Made by a program: the position numbers and the translations under genes
Shown here: in pieces, positions 14,184 through 14,227 of the stretch
Numbering within the stretch: position 1 is the first letter of the stretch
Layout: each line of letters opens with the position of its first letter
The notes under the pieces: generated by a model
Databases searched by the model: none
What the model saw: the letters and a program-made list of their open reading frames with translations, nothing else
Told to the model about the DNA's origin: nothing
From: Deltaproteobacteria bacterium
GTDB taxonomy: Bacteria > Desulfobacterota > Desulfarculia > Desulfarculales > Desulfarculaceae
Length of the DNA stretch: 14,227 nt
Reading direction: 5' to 3'
Assembly (NCBI GenBank): GCA_020444165.1
Contig: JAHLLK010000105.1
Span: 1 to 14,227 of the forward strand

Positions 14184-14227
14184 TGGGGGGAAACCCCTTT
14201 TTTTGAAAAAAAAGGGGTTTCCCCCCA
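14184..14227. repeat. Long perfect palindrome (G6-A3-C4-T7 / A-G4-T3-C6), second copy
   Basis: A 21-bp arm (14184-14204: T, six G, three A, four C, seven T) is the exact complement of the right arm, with only a G and one extra A unpaired at the tip. The palindrome runs to the last base of the window and may continue. Each arm alone forms GGGG-AAA-CCCC followed by seven T, so it can terminate transcription in both directions. It begins 20 bases after the methyltransferase stop. Confidence 0.88.

Overview
The window is GC-rich, tightly packed chromosomal DNA, most likely from a strictly anaerobic, Gram-negative member of the Desulfobacterota (former Deltaproteobacteria; a Desulfarculus-like sulfate reducer is a guess). 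Three things support this: a four-subunit-type ferredoxin-dependent 2-oxoacid oxidoreductase, lipopolysaccharide transport genes next to rpoN, and long G/C/T/A palindromes between genes. No rRNA, CRISPR array, insertion sequence or phage gene is visible.

Left arm, minus strand (1-2658, promoter near 3025-3053): fabD, a small two-cluster ferredoxin subunit, the VorB-type alpha subunit and the 5' part of the TPP-binding beta subunit, which runs off the left edge. The genes overlap or nearly touch and look like one operon. It is preceded by an unusually long, very GC-rich leader of about 360 nt.

A divergent intergenic region (2659-3236) separates this operon from the plus-strand block lptC-lptA-lptB-rpoN-hpf-ptsN-(terminator)-rapZ-EIIA(Man)-rimI (3237-9774). 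This is the classic LPS transport / sigma-54 / nitrogen-PTS neighbourhood. LptC and LptA help move LPS across the periplasm and LptB powers the transporter. RpoN, PtsN and RapZ are regulators. HPF hibernates ribosomes. A mannose-type EIIA sits where enterobacteria carry NPr.

A second plus-strand block is pgk-tpiA-secG-tRNA-Leu(GAG) (10074-12757), ending at a strong terminator. pgk and tpiA are lower-glycolysis/gluconeogenesis enzymes and secG is a Sec translocon subunit. The pgk leader (about 270 nt) has a good promoter, two hairpins and a T-tract and may be an attenuator.

The right end carries a monocistronic THUMP-domain RNA methyltransferase (RlmL-like) bracketed by two long palindromic hairpins of the same design, one in its 5' leader and one just after its stop codon. 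I see no wholly new gene system. The most unusual signals are non-coding: the palindrome inside the fabD promoter, the structured fabD and pgk leaders, and the paired palindromes around the methyltransferase.
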